A stretch of DNA of 64,000 nucleotides. Origin: Prorocentrum cordatum. Taxonomy: Eukaryota; Sar; Dinophyceae; Prorocentrales; Prorocentraceae. The stretch lies in assembly GCA_963575745.1 (NCBI GenBank), contig CAUYUJ010014257.1, forward strand, positions 82,001-146,000, in the 5' to 3' direction. The notes below the pieces were generated by a model. It saw only the letters and a list, made by a program, of their open reading frames with translations, was not told where the DNA came from and made no database searches. Made by a program: the position numbers and the translations under genes. Below, in pieces: positions 9,248 to 20,182 of this stretch; within the stretch, counting starts at the first letter, position 1; every line of letters starts with the position of its first letter.

Positions 9248-10477
9248 TCAAATGTCAGCCACGTAGGGAAGATGAGCGCAGAGTGGCGGAGTTGGCGCAG
9301 CCATAGAATCGAATTCTTTCAGCACAGACTCCATCTCCATAGGGGGCGCTGTCAATGTGGTCGCGAACACCACAATGCTGCTATATGACTTGTCAGCAAT
9401 CTCATCAAAAACAAGTTTGGCCCGTCCGGCCGCAAGTTCTGGGGCTCTGTTGCCCTTGTTGGGGCAAGTGTGCGCATTGGGGCTGCCAGCTCGAAGTTCT
9501 TCGTTGTAGGCCTTCTCATTGAACCACCGGGTCTTGTGAACGAATAGGGCTTCGTGACATGGGCACCCCTCGGACCAGTCGCTCAATCCATGAATCATTG
9601 CTTCTATTTCTAGCAAAGCATGACCCCAAATCCAAAAATGCGTCCCCTTAATGATCGGAGTTAGAGCTGCTATACTATTGTTTAATTCAGTATCCGCATC
9701 TGTTGTGCGAGTACGCTCCCTCTGGCCATCGCGCGCATGCTGTTGAAACTTGCCTGGGTCCCAGAAAGCTCGCAAAGGTATCATGAAATCATCCAGTAAA
9801 GGCTTCAGCTCCTCAACGATTAATCCCCAACGCCAATCCACATGTTGTTTAATACCATTTCTAAATACACGTTGAAATGGAGCCCCTGGACCACCTTCTA
9901 GACAGAAGTGACTAAACCGTCGCCGAGCATCACCGTTTGCTAAGAATCGCGCGACATGTTTCAATTGCTTCAGCCATTCAGAATAGTGGGGCATCTTGTC
10001 CAGGAGGCCTGATGAGAGGTTGTGGCAAATGTGAGCCATCGCAGGAATGGGCAACATGTTCTCGAACATGAAAGAGCTGGTTTCTGAACCATTATCAGGA
10101 TAGCCGTCATCGTCCACCAGCTCACCGAGGCTCGAAGTTTGTAAGAGTACATGTTGCAAGTCCAAGCTCTGGTGTTCTGCAAGTCCCAGCTCCGTGCCCA
10201 TGTCGAAAGCCCCCGAACGAAACGCACCCATTATGCTACGCAGATGTGCTTCGGACGACGTCTCCAACTTCAGCATGTGCAGCAACACGCTCAGTTTATG
10301 TTGCAGGGAAGATGCCTTCGGAAACGGTGACATGTACTCATATGCACCTGTCCTACCCCCTCCAGCGGCTAGGTGCATGGGCGAGCGACTGATACTTGGA
10401 ATAAAACGGGCGACGGCAGTTTTCTGGCGCAGTGTCCACCGCAGGCGTCGCCAGAAAATGCGAAGCCCCTTGGCCAA
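9248..10477 (-). pseudogene. Putative RNase-H-fold transposase, middle part
   Basis: A 409-codon minus-strand frame in phase with the one upstream, separated only by a TGA at 10478-10480. Recognisable blocks: SSLQHKLSVLLHMLKLE, then GAFDMGTELGL (a candidate second catalytic Asp), PIPAMAHICHNLSSGL, DWRWGLIVEELKPLLD, and WSEGCPCHEALF (a Cys-x-Cys-His signature). I associate this layout with very abundant uncharacterised dinoflagellate proteins. With WADSSPQ upstream and ERRVE downstream, a D-D-E layout is possible, so a transposase is my best guess, not an established assignment. The first codon is not ATG, so this is an internal segment. Confidence 0.4.
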
Positions 10478-11551
10478 TCAGGAGCCGCCGGGGGAGCAGG
10501 ACGGGTGCATATGGATACAAACCACCGTGGCCTTTAGACCCAAACCTCCTGGGGCAAGGCTGTGAACTTGAATGTGTTGGACAATATTCATCCCCAGCTC
10601 GGCTTTCAGATCATCGGACAGAAAATCGGCATCCCTCTCGGTGCGCCCTCGGCACCGCTCCAGTCTGACTACTGCTTTGTACAAGTCTACAATGAGGCTC
10701 TTTGAAATGAAGCGCACGTCGGCGAGGAGCCAATCATGGCCTACTTGAGGAGACGAGTCTGCCCACAAGTACAATATTGAATCCGACAGGCCACCTCTGT
10801 GCGCCCACCACTGCATGATCGCAACATCGAGGAACAACGCATACCGATGAAGCGTAACACCCGATGGGATCTGGATGCTTCGGAGATGCTGGCATGCGAC
10901 ACGTGCTAAATCTGCGGGCAAAGCTATGTTCAAGGCACGTTCAAGGGATAGCCGCACTGAGCCTCTGTCACGCAACATGCCTGCTAACCTCATGCACTCA
11001 ATGATGTGCACCGCCCGGTAGACCCTCAGCCCCCAATGGGACGAATCAATTGCACTAGAATCACGACTCATTGCACTCGAAACCGACCCAATGTCAAGTT
11101 GCCCTGCCAATGTATCGAAGCCGCGCACAAGCTGCACTAGATCTCCCTCTGTGTCTTCAGCTCCTTCGGGGCCGGCTGAAGACATGGATCCGCTTAGTAT
11201 GGCAGGGGCCCATTCACGTAAACGGGAAGCTGCGAAGCAGAAACAATTCGACTTGTTGAATTCGCTCCTGTCGTCGCTGTTGACCTCAGGTTCGTGCTTG
11301 CCCGAGCGTGTGTTTCGCCATTCTGCTGTGGGCCACAACCTGTTGAATAAATCGGGTATATAAGGTCGTGCTTTTGGCTGGAACCATCTTGCCAAGAAGC
11401 CAATCCTAGTCCAGTCACAGCGGCAAGAAAGGGCAGCAATTGGATATGGCAGTTGGACACACAGAGACGGTGCACCGACGCGCCACTCTGATACCAGAGC
11501 ACTCACAGAAGTTGCACGTAGCATCGGTGCTAGCAGTGCCAAGTAAATCAT
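10478..11551 (-). pseudogene. Putative RNase-H-fold transposase, N-terminal half
   Basis: A 357-codon frame containing SLERALNIALPADLARVACQHLRSIQ and, near residue 265, LYLWADSSPQVGHDWLL, the candidate first catalytic Asp. It ends in a TGA after SCSPGGS and continues in phase in the next frame. The stretch around the stop (HMHPSCSPGGS then LAKGLRIFWRRLR) looks unlike the rest and may be retained intron or a short insertion. An upstream Ser/Asp/Glu-rich segment is probably a linker. Confidence 0.4.
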
Positions 11552-11960
11552 CCAAATTGAGAGATGAGAACATCCGATTCAGAACGAACGAACCGCCAAC
11601 AGCACGTGGCCCCTCATCGTCCACTGCGGCAATCGCGGAGATATGGGCAGAGAAAAAGTCAGAAGGACGCCCCCAGAGTTCAAACAAAAAACGCTCTTCC
11701 CTGTTCAATAGTGTCAGCGGCCCCTCCAACGCAGTGCCCGGGGAGAACAAAGCTAATGCTACTATGCGGCAGCTCTCTTCTTCCTGAGGGAACCTATCCA
11801 GCGTGTATGCCAGAGCATGTTTCTCAAGCAGTTCCACTATCCACCCCTGCTTCCAAGGTGTCCCCGATCTTATTCTCTGGTGCCGGTCGGGCCCAGCCGA
11901 ACAATTGATGCAAATATATGCGGCCACGGGCGATGCCATCAAAAAAAGAAGTGCGAACAT
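11415..11960 (-). pseudogene. Putative transposase, extreme N-terminus (frameshifted)
   Basis: A 181-codon frame starting with a hydrophobic Met segment followed by CINCSAGPDRHQ (CxxC pair), then ELLEKHALAYTLDRF. It overlaps the next frame at 11415-11551; the switch to VSEWRVGAPSLCVQLPYP in the neighbouring frame suggests a one-base shift near 11510. It is not a secretion signal in any convincing sense. Probable start region of the transposase-like gene. Confidence 0.35.
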
Positions 11961-12380
11961 GAGTGCTTCTTAGCACCTATAAAAACTTTGGGCCAAGACA
12001 CCCTACGGAACACATGCGTCCAGGTCACACTTGCAAACTTCCACTCGATAGCACGGAATTCAAAAGAGAGGGGCGCGTGATGATTCGAGTCACCTGCCAA
12101 ATCGACTCTGGTAACCCCCAATGTGTTCAGGTGCCCTGGGAATCCTAGAAATGCTATGCTCATGATTGGTTGCGCTTCCGATGTTATCTCATTTTCATTA
12201 AAATTGTACTGGGTGAATACCAGAACCCTGCCCTGTTAGTTTTTTTGCACGCACCCCGCTGCCCCGCGCCATCCTACCCGACATCAGCCTACACGACCCT
12301 CTGGCCCCGCACCTGTGAAATCTACTACCGCGGCGCGCAAGACATGTTCCAAAGCAACTGGATCTCAGAAATTCTCGATT
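11961..12380. other. No gene seen
   Basis: Ordinary mixed sequence upstream of the minus-strand genes. A possible right flank of the 3-12 kb candidate element, but no terminal repeat matching the 3.0-3.2 kb side was found by eye. Confidence 0.4.
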
Positions 12381-12561
12381 TACAGTGGAGGCCCATGCCA
12401 GGAAATACCCTGCTTGCCTCCAGGGTGCCCTGGGCTTCTTGGTTTTCGATGGGCTTGCTACGGACAGCGCGACGTCCCCACACCAAAGGCAATGGACATC
12501 CTGGGGTCTCAGGGCTGGGTTTCTTGCCTAAGGCTTCTGGTGGACTGGTCTCGTCCTGGTC

Positions 12562-12562
<1 letters not shown>
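12381..12562 (+). mobile_element. Small inverted-repeat element, family 1, copy A
   Basis: Begins TACAGTGGAGGCCC and shares most of its about 180 bp with the copy at 14594-14770 (for example CCTGCTTGCCTCCAGGGTGCC and GGGTTTCTTG, in the same order). Its right terminal repeat is degraded and runs directly into the ATC microsatellite. Confidence 0.65.
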
Positions 12563-12629
<67 letters not shown>

Positions 12630-12630
12630 G

Positions 12631-12661
<31 letters not shown>

Positions 12662-12714
12662 ATTCATCATCATACTCATCATCATACTCATCAGCATACT
12701 CATCATCATACTCA

Positions 12715-12768
<54 letters not shown>

Positions 12769-13061
12769 CCATCATCACCATCACCATCATCGTCATCATC
12801 ATCATCCTCATCATCATCCTCATCATAGTCCTCATCATCATCCTCATCATACTCAGCATCATCATCATCAATGCTGTTATTATCAATATTGTCATTATTA
12901 TTATTACTACCATCATCTTTGTTTGTTAAAAAACCATTTTTTGTACCATTATTATCATCATCATTATTATTATCATCATTATTATTATTATTATTATCGT
13001 TATTATTATCATTATATTGTTATTATTATTATTATTTTTATTATTATTATTCCCATCATCA

Positions 13062-13116
<55 letters not shown>

Positions 13117-13195
13117 TACTACCTAGTAATATTATTGTTATTTTTAATCATCATTGTTATTATTATTACTATTAGCATTCTTCTTATTGTCATCA
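12563..13195. repeat. ATC, GTCATC and ATT microsatellite block
   Basis: About 300 bp of ATC/GTCATC repeats (12563-12870) followed by about 300 bp of ATT-rich repeat (12885-13195). The long poly-His, poly-Ile and poly-Tyr frames across it are artefacts of the repeat. Confidence 0.95.
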
Positions 13196-13609
13196 GCATC
13201 ATCCTCATTGCTATCATCATGATCACTGTCCTCGCACTGGCCTCGTCTCGCTCAAGGCTGCAGGTTTTCGGGCGCTCCTGTCGGTTCACGCCAGCCTTCC
13301 AGCCTCGGGGTGCCCTCCAGCGGCCGCGCCTCGACGAGGGAGTTCTCCAGGGAAGGTCCAGCTCGGCCCGCACGGCCCCGGAGGCCCGAGGCAATGACCT
13401 TACGTCGGGCACGTCCCTCTGCGGGAGGAACGTTCAAAAATGGTAGAAGCATAGTCTGAGGACGATTTGTCGAGTATTTTTGGCAATGTGTGAGCATCTT
13501 TCTGATAACTCTTAAATTTTATCTTGCAAGATCCGCCTGTAGGGGGACATGCCCGACCTGAGTATAGCCGTCAGGGGATGCGCTCTGGGGGGATGCATGG
13601 AACCTCATT
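13196..13609. other. No gene seen
   Basis: GC-rich then AT-rich mixed sequence with no convincing frame and no obvious repeat, between the microsatellite and the family 2 element. Confidence 0.4.
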
Positions 13610-13810
13610 CGGCGGCGAGCGAGGGGGGGGAAGTGAGAAGGAGAAGGCCTTCTCGGAAGGCGGCGGGGCTTCTCAGACGGCCTCCGGCCTCCTCGAGAGG
13701 TCTTCTTTGTGCCTTCGGGGGAGGCTGAGAGAAAACTTCTCAGAAGGCCGGGGAACATCCGAGCCCTCTGAGGAGGCCTCCTCTTCGCTTTCCCCCCTCG
13801 CTCGCCGCCG
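13610..13810. mobile_element. Small inverted-repeat element, family 2, copy A
   Basis: A 201-bp block opening CGGCGGCGAGCGAGGGGGG and closing with its inverse complement (CCCCCCTCGCTCGCCGCCG). Inside, further paired words (AAGGCCTTCTC with GAGGCCTCC) make it strongly self-complementary. It matches the 200-bp block at 14934-15133 in length, ends and inner words. No coding capacity. Confidence 0.65.
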
Positions 13811-14147
13811 ACTCACCGAGCGCGTTTCACTTCTCGCAAAGTGCCTACTCGCAAACGTCTGAAAAACACACGCCTGCACCCACGTAGGGTATCGTAAATC
13901 TCCCATGGCGGATCCAGGCCACTTGCGAGCAGTTACTTGCGAGTAGTAGAACGCGCTTGTCTAGACTCAGGGGATGCCCTGGCCCCCTTCGATCGCACTG
14001 GTGGGAGGAGCGAAGGACAGATGGCGCGGAGAGCCGCGGGCGAGCGGGCGCCGCCGCAGCCAGGGGCCCCTCGCCGCCCCCCCTCGGGCGCCGCTCCCTC
14101 TTGGGGCGGCCGCCGCTGGTGCCCATCGGGGGCGGCCTTGGGGGGGG
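13811..14147. other. No gene seen
   Basis: Mixed sequence followed by a GC-rich approach to the CTC repeat. Open frames here continue into the repeat and are not credible. Confidence 0.4.
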
Positions 14148-14393
14148 GCTCCTCCTCCTCCTCCTCCTCCTCCTCCTCCTCCTCCTCCTCCTCCTCCTCC
14201 TCCTCCTCCTCTCCCTCCTCTCCTCCTCCCCTCCTCCTCCTCCTCCCTCCTCCTCCTCCTCCTCTCCTCCCTCCTCTCCTCCTCCCTCTCCTCCTCGCCT
14301 CCTCCTCCTCCTCCTCCTCCTCCTCCTCCTCCTCCCTCCTCTCCTCCTCCTCCTCCTCCTCCTCCTCCTCCTCCTCTTGCTCCTTCTCCTCTG
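14148..14393. repeat. CTC/CCT microsatellite
   Basis: About 245 bp of CTC trinucleotide with occasional CCCTCC interruptions. It gives poly-Ser, poly-Leu and poly-Pro frames on one strand and poly-Glu, poly-Arg and poly-Gly on the other, none real. Confidence 0.95.
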
Positions 14394-14593
14394 GTGTCCG
14401 ACGTTTCTGGGCGTTTTTGGATGTGCGAGCGTCGAGGCTCGAGCTCCGACGCGTTCGGACGTTCTCGAGCGTTCTCGGCGGCGTTTCCTCCTCCGCATGC
14501 GTTCTGGCCGGCTGGGGCGTGTTCTGGGGCTGCCGGGATCGTTCCGCACGGTGGCCCGAGCTGTGCCTCGGAAGCCAGCGACATGCGGGGGAA

Positions 14594-14770
14594 TACAGAG
14601 GAGGCCCATGCCAAGAAAGACCCTGCTTGCCTCCAGGGTGCCCGTGTCTTGGGGTTCTGTGGTTTTGCCATGGAAAGCGCGTCGTTCCCACGCCAAAAAC
14701 CCATGGACGTCCTCGGGTGTCAGGGTTGGGTTTCTTGTGGAAGGTTTCTTGTGGTCGGGCCTCCACTGTA
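14594..14770 (+). mobile_element. Small inverted-repeat element, family 1, copy B
   Basis: Starts TACAGAGGAGGCCC and ends GGGCCTCCACTGTA, so the 14-bp ends are inverted repeats (one mismatch). Its 177 bp match copy A at 12381. No coding sequence; MITE-like. Confidence 0.7.
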
Positions 14771-14933
14771 GGCTAAGGGGGGGGAACGCATCGACCCCCC
14801 GATCGTCCAGTCAGCGCCGGCCAGGGGCCCGAGAGAGCCCGTGCTCCCCAGGAGCGTGCGGTTTCGCCATCGGGGGGCCTGCCGCCGATATCTCTCGGCG
14901 GCGTATCGCCGACCCCAGGTCGATGCGCCCCCT

Positions 14934-15133
14934 CGGCGGCGGGCGAGGGGGGGAAGTGAGTAGGAGAAGGCCTTCTCAGAAGGTTCGGAAGCCCCCCTGC
15001 CGCCTGAGAAGTTTTCGGAGCCCCCCCGCAGGCGAAGCAAAAACTGCCCAGAGGGCGCGAGGGCTGCCGAGAAGCCATGCCGCCTTCCGAGGGGGCCTTC
15101 TCCTTCTCGCTTCCCCCCCCCCGCTCGCCGCCG
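14934..15133. mobile_element. Small inverted-repeat element, family 2, copy B
   Basis: A 200-bp block with the same CGGCGGCG... ends as copy A at 13610. The flanks TCGATGCGCCCCCT (left) and TCGATGTCCCCCC (right) are similar and may be an imperfect target-site duplication. Confidence 0.65.
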
Positions 15134-15750
15134 ATCGATGTCCCCCCCGCTCCCCCGATGAGCCAGCCCCCCCCCTCCCCTCCCACACGCGGCCTCCTGG
15201 CCCCCGCCTCTCGCCGTTCGGGGGGCTCCTCGCCGGGGAACTGCTGCAGCGGCCGCCTCCTCTGGCCGGGGGGGGCCTCTCGTGGTCGTCGTCGGCCGTC
15301 TCGGCGGTGCTTCCGCCCCTCGGGGGGCCTCTTTGATGGTCTGGGCCAAAGCTTTGGGGGCCTCTCGATTCGTCTTGGGGACCTCTTCATATCACCTGGC
15401 GCCACTGCCCAGCATAATGGCTCGCGTGAGTCACCGTCCGAAGGAAATTTGGCTCGCGCCTATGCCTTCCGATCCCCTGTATGCCCCTTCATTGACGCGC
15501 GCCTGCGCAGCGCTGAAGCCACCGAATTCGAATCCGATGGTGTTCTCGTTTCGTGGTTGCCTCCTTGTCAGCATCTTTGGCTGGACGACGGGGTACGGCA
15601 CCAGGCCAGATATTGCGCCGTTAGACTCGCCAACACCGGCCTTCCAAGTCAGTGTCCGTAAATTCCAGCGCCGTGGCATGCCTCTATAGAAGGCGCTTCC
15701 AGAGAGAGACTGCCGCCTCCTACCTTTGGAAGAACCAGTGCGTCACCACT
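15134..15750. other. No gene seen
   Basis: GC-rich sequence with C/G homopolymers to about 15360, then ordinary sequence. Short frames only; nothing supported. Confidence 0.4.
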
Positions 15751-15908
15751 CACCAAACCGGCCCAATGCAACCCGAAAGCCCCGACTTGCCCTCCATTCC
15801 CAGGGGGGGGAGGGCGCAGGAGAACATCGGACAAACAAGTGCGGGACCCGTGCCCCCCAGCCCGAAATCTGGGTCTTCGGGTTAGGTTGGGGCAGTGTGG
15901 TAGGTACA
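15751..15908. mobile_element. Small inverted-repeat element, family 3, copy A
   Basis: About 158 bp with inverted ends: left CACCAAACCGGCCCAATGCA then ACCCGAA; right TTCGGGTTAGGTTGGGGCAG then TGTGGTAGGT. The second copy at 23383-23539 has cleaner ends. The middle holds a G homopolymer and GTGCCCCCCAGCCCGAAAT. Confidence 0.6.
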
Positions 15909-17072
15909 GTCAACCCGCACAGTAAGGATAAGCAACTTTCCAAGGTTATCCTTGCATCCTTGCCCCTTCGGCCCATCCTTGGCCACTTTCGCTGGCCGCG
16001 TTCGCTCGTAAAGTGTCGACACGGCCTTCCAAGGCCCTTGCATCCTTATCGTGCATCCTTATTACACGGTAATTCTCACCATGCGCGAATCTATTCTCCA
16101 TCGGACGGCGTCATGTAGCTTCTGCTCAGCTCGAACATCCATCGAAGGACCGCTATACCCAACCCTGAGAGCCAATCCCTTTCCGGACTGTTTTGCCGAC
16201 CTCACTTCTATCGGCCAGAGGCTGCTAACCTCATGGGCTGTTGTCAGTGTTGTGGAATGTTGAGCGTCCGCGCGGCAATGCCGTTGGTCGCGGCCCCCTC
16301 CGCGCTTCTCGGAGCCGCTGTGGGAGAACAGGCGCGGGGGTTGGCCCCTCCGGAGGGCCCGTCCATGGAACTGCCTGTCGCGGCCTGCCGGCGGCCTCTC
16401 GGGGAGCCTGTCGCGGGCCGCCTGGGGGCAGTCCCAGACCCCGTCGGGTCATGACTAAGATCACGGAAGGTTTTTTTTTTTTTTTTTTTCTTTTCGGTCT
16501 TTGGGGGCCCTTGCCGTGCCTCGGGACCTTCAAAGAACGACCGAGGATGAGAAGCTGGTCCCGGGGAGCAGGCCGAGATCCCCGGGGTCGACGTCGTGAA
16601 ACAATCATGACGTCGGGGGTCTGGGTTCTTGGGGGCCCGTCGGCGCTGCAGAGACTCGCTCCGTCCAGCTTCCCGCCAGGGCGGAAAGAACCAACGCTGG
16701 CACCTCTGGGGGCTGCCCTCCGCGCCGCCACCCCGCGAGGCCGCCTCGTCGGGGACCCCCCAACGGTGTGGTGACCACACCGCGTGGTGAGAGTCAGTGG
16801 GATTTCGGGGTCGCCGCAGCACCGTTTTGAGACTCGGGCCGTCCTCCGAGGTTGTCTTGGGCGACCTGGGCCTCCGAGGTCCCCAACCCGTGCGGTGACG
16901 GACCGCGCGGTGAGGTCGTTGGGGATTCCGAGGTCGCCGCGCGGTCTGTCACCAAACGGTTTTTGGGCCGCTCCCCCCCCCCCCTCCTGCCGCCCTCGCG
17001 TGTGCATGCCGCAAGTGCGACCGCCCCCCCGCGAGGTGAAGGGCCTCATCTCCGACATGACAGCTCCCGCGC
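15909..17072. other. No gene; poly-T tract and GC-rich sequence
   Basis: A 19-base T run at 16471-16489 and, at 16760-16970, two diverged copies of a GGTGACC/CCGCGCGGTGAG-type word around GTCGTTGGGGATTCCGAGG. Frames spanning the region are frame-unspecific and GC-driven. No gene is supported. Confidence 0.45.
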
Positions 17073-17590
17073 CTTTCCTCGTCCTCGTCCTCGTCCTCGT
17101 CCTCCTCCTCGTCCTCGTCCTCCTCTGCGTCCTCCTCCTCATCCTCCAGACCCTCCCCCCCCTCCTCCTCCTCCTCCTCCTCCTCCTCCTCCTCCTCCTC
17201 CTTCCTCCTCCTCCTCCTCCTCCTCCTCCTCCTCCTCCTCCTCCTCCTCCTCCTCCTCCTCCTCCTCCTCCTCCTCCTCCTCCTCCTCCTCCTCCTCCTC
17301 CCTCGCCGCCCCTCCCTCTTCCCTCCTCCTCCTCCTCCTCCTCCTGCATTATTATTCCTCCTCCTCCTCCTCCTCCCTCCTCCTCCTCCTCCTCCTCCTC
17401 TTCGTCGTCCTCGTTCTCCTCCTTGTCCTCGTCCTCGTCCTCGTCCTCGTCATCGTCATCGTCATCGTCATCGTCCTCCTCCGCGTCCTCCTCCTCCTCC
17501 TCCTCCTGCTGCATCCCTCCTCCCACTCTTTCTCGTCCTTCTCCTCTTCCTCCTCCTCCTCGCGCTCCCTCCTCGCCCTCGTCCTCCCCC
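17073..17590. repeat. CTC, CTCGTC and GTCATC microsatellite
   Basis: About 500 bp of CTC with blocks of CTCGTC (start and 17430-17470) and GTCATC. Poly-Pro, poly-Ser and poly-Gly frames here are artefacts. Confidence 0.95.
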
Positions 17591-18889
17591 CCTTCTCTCA
17601 CATTTCAGTTTCCACGTCGCAGCGCGACAGAGGCAGTCCGCACGCGCGTCCAAACGACCTGGGCTATTTGCGAATTGTCCCGCATGCAAGGGGAGGGGAG
17701 AGGACGATGGCTGGCGGCAGAGACAGGAGGAGGGAAAAAAGGGCGCACTCACCCGGCTGGGGCGCGAGGGGGCGCGCGGGGCGGCTGGGCCGCAGGACAG
17801 CCCCTGGCAGCGAGCGTCGCGGGCCCACCCAGGGGAGGAGCCCGCAGCTGCAGTGCAGGGCGGTGCCCAGCAAGTAGGGCGCTGAAGGGGTGACGGGCCG
17901 CCAGGGTGGCGGGCCCGGGGCGCGGTGAGGGTGGCTGGTGGTGGCTGCGCGGGACTGCTGCGGTGGGCTGGGCGCGTAGCCCTGCGCCGGTGCGGCGCGG
18001 CGGAGGCGAAGCGCGACCGCGGTGCGGAGGCGGGAGGCCGGGGGGAGACCGGGAGGCCAGCTGCCGCAGAGCGGCACGTGGAGGCCACGCAAAAGGCCAG
18101 GGGCGCTGGGGGAAGGGCAAGGAGGCAGCGAACCGAGCCCAGGGCCGGTGCGCGCATCGCACCCATGGGCGGGGCGGCGCCCAGCGGGAACGGGAGTTGG
18201 GCGAGGGCTCCCCGCGGGCAGCCAGGAAACAAAAAACGGGAGGGCGACGCGGCGGCGGCGGCGCCCCCCAAGCTGGGGCAGCACGAGCGAGCTGCCAGGC
18301 AGGGGCAAGCGCCAACCTGCTGGGCCCATGGTCACTGGGGCGGCGTGTGCGCCAAACGGGCTTGGGCTGGTGTGGCTCGAGGCAGAGCGCGCGCCGTGGC
18401 GCCCCAGCGTCGGGCGGTGGGAGGGGGCGCGCGGCCAGGGGCGGCTGGCACGCCACGCGCTGAAGCCAGGAGCACGCGGCCATTGTGCGGACAGGCGGCC
18501 GCGAGCTGGGCTAGGCTTCAGCTGGCGCGCGGCGCAGCGCCTAGGCAAGATGCCGCGCCCGCGGGGGTAGAGGGCGCGCCGCCCAAGGCGGATGGCGTGC
18601 GGAGTGAAAGCACTTAGCCTGTGCAAGACAAGTGGAAACCGCTGGAAAGCTGACGGGCGGGAGGCGCTTCACCTGGGCTGGATGACACGCTGGGGGCAGG
18701 GAAGTCGCATATTGAACAGAAGTTGGAGCCAGCCCACGGCAGCCAGGCGCACCGCTTGGGGTGGATTGCGCGCCTGGGGGACGGAGCCCGGCACACCACC
18801 TGGGGTGGGAGGCGCGCCGGGCGAAACGCACCTTACAGGTGCGCAGACAGGTGGATCAGAGAAGCGGGGCGTATCCTGGGGTGTAAGGC
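17591..18889. other. No gene; very GC-rich degenerate repeat
   Basis: About 1 kb of GC-rich sequence open in several frames on both strands at once, which argues against coding. From 18560 to 18850 a degenerate unit of about 60-70 bp recurs (forms of CACCTGGGGTGG followed by a GGCGCGC word). Nothing else is seen. Confidence 0.5.
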
Positions 18890-19613
18890 ACTTCAGTGTG
18901 GTGGGCACCGACAATACACCCAAACAGTTGGATTATATTATTTGCTCTCGTTCCTCCCAGTTGTCTTTGCATGACGCGCAATCTACAAAGTGCTTGGACC
19001 TTGGGTCCGACCACCGAGCTGTTCGTGCGATTTTGCGGGTGTTCCTAGTTGTTGGGGACATGTGTGACGACAAGTGCACGAGGAGTAAATCTGATTACCG
19101 TAAAGATGAATATTTGGAGCGGCTATTACTAATATGTGCGATCCGCAGTTGGAGAGCGGCAGTGTCGAAGATAGACGCTTGGGGCTGGAGGGTGTACTTC
19201 GCAACGCAGCCGCCGAGGCCACCGTGACAAAAACGAAAGCTGTGGGCAAGGATGCGCGTCGAGACGATTACTTGGCAACTCATCTTGGAACGGAAGGCGC
19301 TGGCTACGCACTGCACGTCCGAGAGAGCCGAGATCACCAAGAATATCAAAAGTGGCATTTGCGAATCCAGAGGCGGCGATGGAGGCAGCGCGTTGGGGAT
19401 ATGCTGTTGGAGTTTAAAGGGGTGAGGAACATCCCGAAAGAGAATTCGAATCGGAAGCGTAGCTTTATCGTGGAGGCAATCGACAAAACAGCTGGGAAGC
19501 ACCACCGTGACAGGCAAGCGGTCGCCGACGTATTCGCAGATTTGTTACGAGGATCTCTACCAGGCAACGGAGTAAATATGCTCCTCTCCGCCTCATCTTC
19601 AAATACAACTTAA
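18890..19613 (+). pseudogene. LINE retrotransposon fragment: endonuclease end and linker
   Basis: The first frame (to about 19130) ends with QLDYIICSRSSQLS ... LGSDHRAVRAILRV, the closing LDYI and SDH(R)AV motifs of the apurinic-type (EEP) endonuclease of non-LTR retrotransposons. A one-base shift near 19130 leads into LGLEGVLRNAAAEAT ... RQAVADVFADLLRGSLPGN, typical of the region between endonuclease and reverse transcriptase. No RT follows and the start of the endonuclease is missing, so it is a truncated internal piece. Confidence 0.65.
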
Positions 19614-20182
19614 GTCAACTTGCATGCTGCGCACTGTCTGCTTGAACTAATGCTGCATCCTGTAGCTGTATTGATTGCTCAAGCAAGCTTGTCTTTGCTT
19701 GCAGGAGAGAGAAGGAGCGCGCCAGCCCTCGGCCGTCGCGCGTCGTCGGTCGTGGGCCAGCCGGCCTCCTCCCTACGCATTCCTGATAGAGTAATATTGC
19801 TTACCGGATACTTGTCTTATCGATGTCTCATCCCGTCCCCTCTCTCCCTGAGCAGAGTGAACATGAGATCTTAATTCCTTTGGCATCTCATCCCGACTCT
19901 CAGAGGAAAGACTGGTTATCAGCCGAAACACGGGACTTGGTCGACGCGGGGTCATCTCACCCAGAAGCAAGAACTTCGGATGAACCCCTCGACTTAGTCG
20001 CTGCGGGAATGAGCTGTGATAAGACGGATGACGTGTCCGTCGTTTCGCGAAACGCAGACCAGTATGTTGTGCAACATGACTGACACGACACTAATGAGAG
20101 CGACCCTGGCCAGGGCCGTATTCCTCCTTCCAGTATCGCCACTCGGGTATCTAGGGGTAGGGGCATTGAAGGAGTTGTAGAG

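Noticed and set aside
12563-13195. Poly-His, poly-Ile and poly-Tyr proteins over the ATC/ATT block
   Set aside because: They are translations of trinucleotide repeats with no non-repeat coding sequence.
14148-17590. Long Ser/Leu/Pro and Glu/Arg/Gly frames over CTC repeats
   Set aside because: Open on both strands and in several frames at once, as expected for CTC repeats.
17664-18626. Large GC-rich frames on both strands (up to 320 codons)
   Set aside because: Four or more overlapping frames are open at the same place, with Arg/Ala/Pro/Gly composition and no motif.
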